From Acidobacteriota bacterium (GTDB lineage: Bacteria > Acidobacteriota > Aminicenantia > UBA2199): a stretch of DNA of 6,579 nt. A program made the translations under genes and the position numbers. The notes beneath the pieces are model-generated. The model had not been told where the DNA came from. It searched no databases and saw only the letters and a program-made list of their open reading frames with translations. The DNA lies in NCBI GenBank assembly GCA_021817755.1, contig JAKAGC010000229.1, forward strand, positions 1-6,579, in the 5' to 3' direction. Below, piece after piece: positions 5,867-6,579 of this stretch; within the stretch, counting starts at the first letter, position 1; every line of letters begins with the position of its first letter.

Positions 5867-6442
5867 ATGCCGAAATCATTTACTCAAATGGTTAATGAAA
5901 ATGGCCAGGTTACATTATCTTACAACCAGGCTGATATGATAAGCAAATTTAAACTTCCGGTTGATACATACAATGGGATGTGTACGGCTTTTTGCGGGAG
6001 ATGGCTGAGTGATCCGGGAACATGCCAGAAAGATTGCAAAACTCAAAAATATCAAATCGATACGTTAAACATGTTCAATCGGTATAAAAGCCAAAATCAG
6101 GCTGCCGCGGTCACACCTCAACAATTCTATGCGTCAGAATTTAAAAACCTCTCTTATAAAAGCGGATCGGCAACTTCCAATATTGAAAAATTCGATTTCC
6201 TGGAATATGTTACTTCAGGGGGATGCGGAGACCGGATGCTCTTCGGAGTCCTGGGAAGTGGCAAGGGTCATGCTCTCGCCGCTATTCGTTCGGGTAACGA
6301 TCATTGGTTCCTGGACCCGAACGAAGGTTTTGCCTATTTCAGCACGAAAGAGAAATTTATTACATTTGTGGCTTTTTATTTTGATGATAATTTAAGAAAA
6401 ATCGATAAATACAAAAGGTGTTTTGTTGACTCCTGGAAATAA
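5867..6442 (+). CDS. YopT/AvrPphB-like (C58-type) cysteine protease candidate
   Basis: The 191-residue protein carries three motifs in the order of papain-like C58 peptidases: Cys39 in NGMCTAFCGRWLSD (36-49), His135 in GKGHALAAIR (132-141), and Asp150 in HWFLDPNEGFAYF (146-158). The GHAxAxxR...FxDPNxG ending is highly characteristic of YopT-type proteins. His-to-Asp spacing is 15, as in AvrPphB (H212/D227) and close to YopT (H258/D274); those triads are established for the family. Additional cysteines at 43, 53, 57 and 120 are notable. C58 members act as host-targeted proteases cleaving lipidated GTPases or kinases; the target here is unknown. The protein is about the size of a bare catalytic domain with little N-terminal extension and no signal peptide. 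AGGAG at 5855-5859 overlaps the preceding stop. A more general papain-fold or glutamine-deamidase-like toxin is the alternative. Confidence 0.75.
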   Translation: MPKSFTQMVNENGQVTLSYNQADMISKFKLPVDTYNGMCTAFCGRWLSDPGTCQKDCKTQKYQIDTLNMFNRYKSQNQAAAVTPQQFYASEFKNLSYKSGSATSNIEKFDFLEYVTSGGCGDRMLFGVLGSGKGHALAAIRSGNDHWFLDPNEGFAYFSTKEKFITFVAFYFDDNLRKIDKYKRCFVDSWK

Positions 6443-6459
6443 CTAAAAAGGAGGGATTT

Positions 6460-6579
6460 ATGATTAATAAAATATCATTTACGATCCCATCGGGAAAAAC
6501 GGTAAAAACTTTATCTTCCCAGGAATCTGATGCGTACTGGCAAAAATTTAGCGATGACAGCGATTCATTAGCAGATCGG
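6460..6579 (+). CDS. N-terminal fragment of an unknown gene, cut by the window end
   Basis: ATG at 6460 follows a perfect AAGGAGG (6448-6454) by five bases, and 40 codons stay open to the window end. The visible residues begin MINKISFTIPSGKTVKTLSS, with a probable strand at 3-9, then an acidic polar helix-like stretch (QESDAYWQKFSDDSDSLADR). There is no signal peptide. It starts 17 bases after the protease gene and is likely in the same operon. The position would suit an immunity protein, chaperone or another cargo protein, but 40 residues are too few to say. Confidence 0.8.
   Translation, partial: MINKISFTIPSGKTVKTLSSQESDAYWQKFSDDSDSLADR

Noticed and set aside
836..6442. A phage tail or contractile injection particle
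   Set aside because: No sheath, tube, baseplate, spike or AAA+ ATPase gene is recognisable in the window; the helical 341-residue gene alone is not enough to call a tape measure.

Overview
The window is one dense, single-direction gene cluster: ten genes on the + strand, two cut by the window edges, with no convincing minus-strand gene. Most starts are preceded by a near-perfect Shine-Dalgarno sequence (variants of AAAGGAGG, 5-8 bases before ATG). With a moderate-to-low G+C content, this suggests a Firmicute, probably a Bacillales member; no sequence here fixes genus or species. There are no tRNA or rRNA genes, transposases, CRISPR arrays or recognisable phage structural genes.

Left part (1-2650): the C-terminal part of a repeat protein that looks like a BNR/Ycf48-type beta-propeller, followed by three consecutive paralogues of the DUF2589 type. 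Genes 2 and 4 keep the same register without gaps over about 100 residues. The middle one is more divergent and has a long disordered N-terminal extension.

Middle part (2651-4954): a 113-base gap with two hairpins, one of them very long; a 212-residue helical protein; a small AT-rich 121-residue alpha/beta protein of unknown family; a 124-base AT-rich gap with two inverted repeats; and a 341-residue, almost wholly helical protein with heptad and tandem repeats.

Right part (4955-6579): a 288-residue protein of unknown family with an HEWIP motif and an AT-rich tail; a 191-residue protein that looks like a YopT/AvrPphB-type (peptidase clan CA, family C58) cysteine protease with Cys39, His135 and Asp150; and the first 40 codons of a further gene.

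Working interpretation (inference): the DUF2589 trio, the propeller and the helical proteins form a structural or carrier module. The shorter, compositionally distinct genes 6, 8 and 9 are candidate cargo or toxin/effector proteins. No secretion apparatus and no assured immunity gene is visible, so how cargo would be exported is open. The DUF2589 trio and the C58-like triad are the firmest points; a joint system is a hypothesis.
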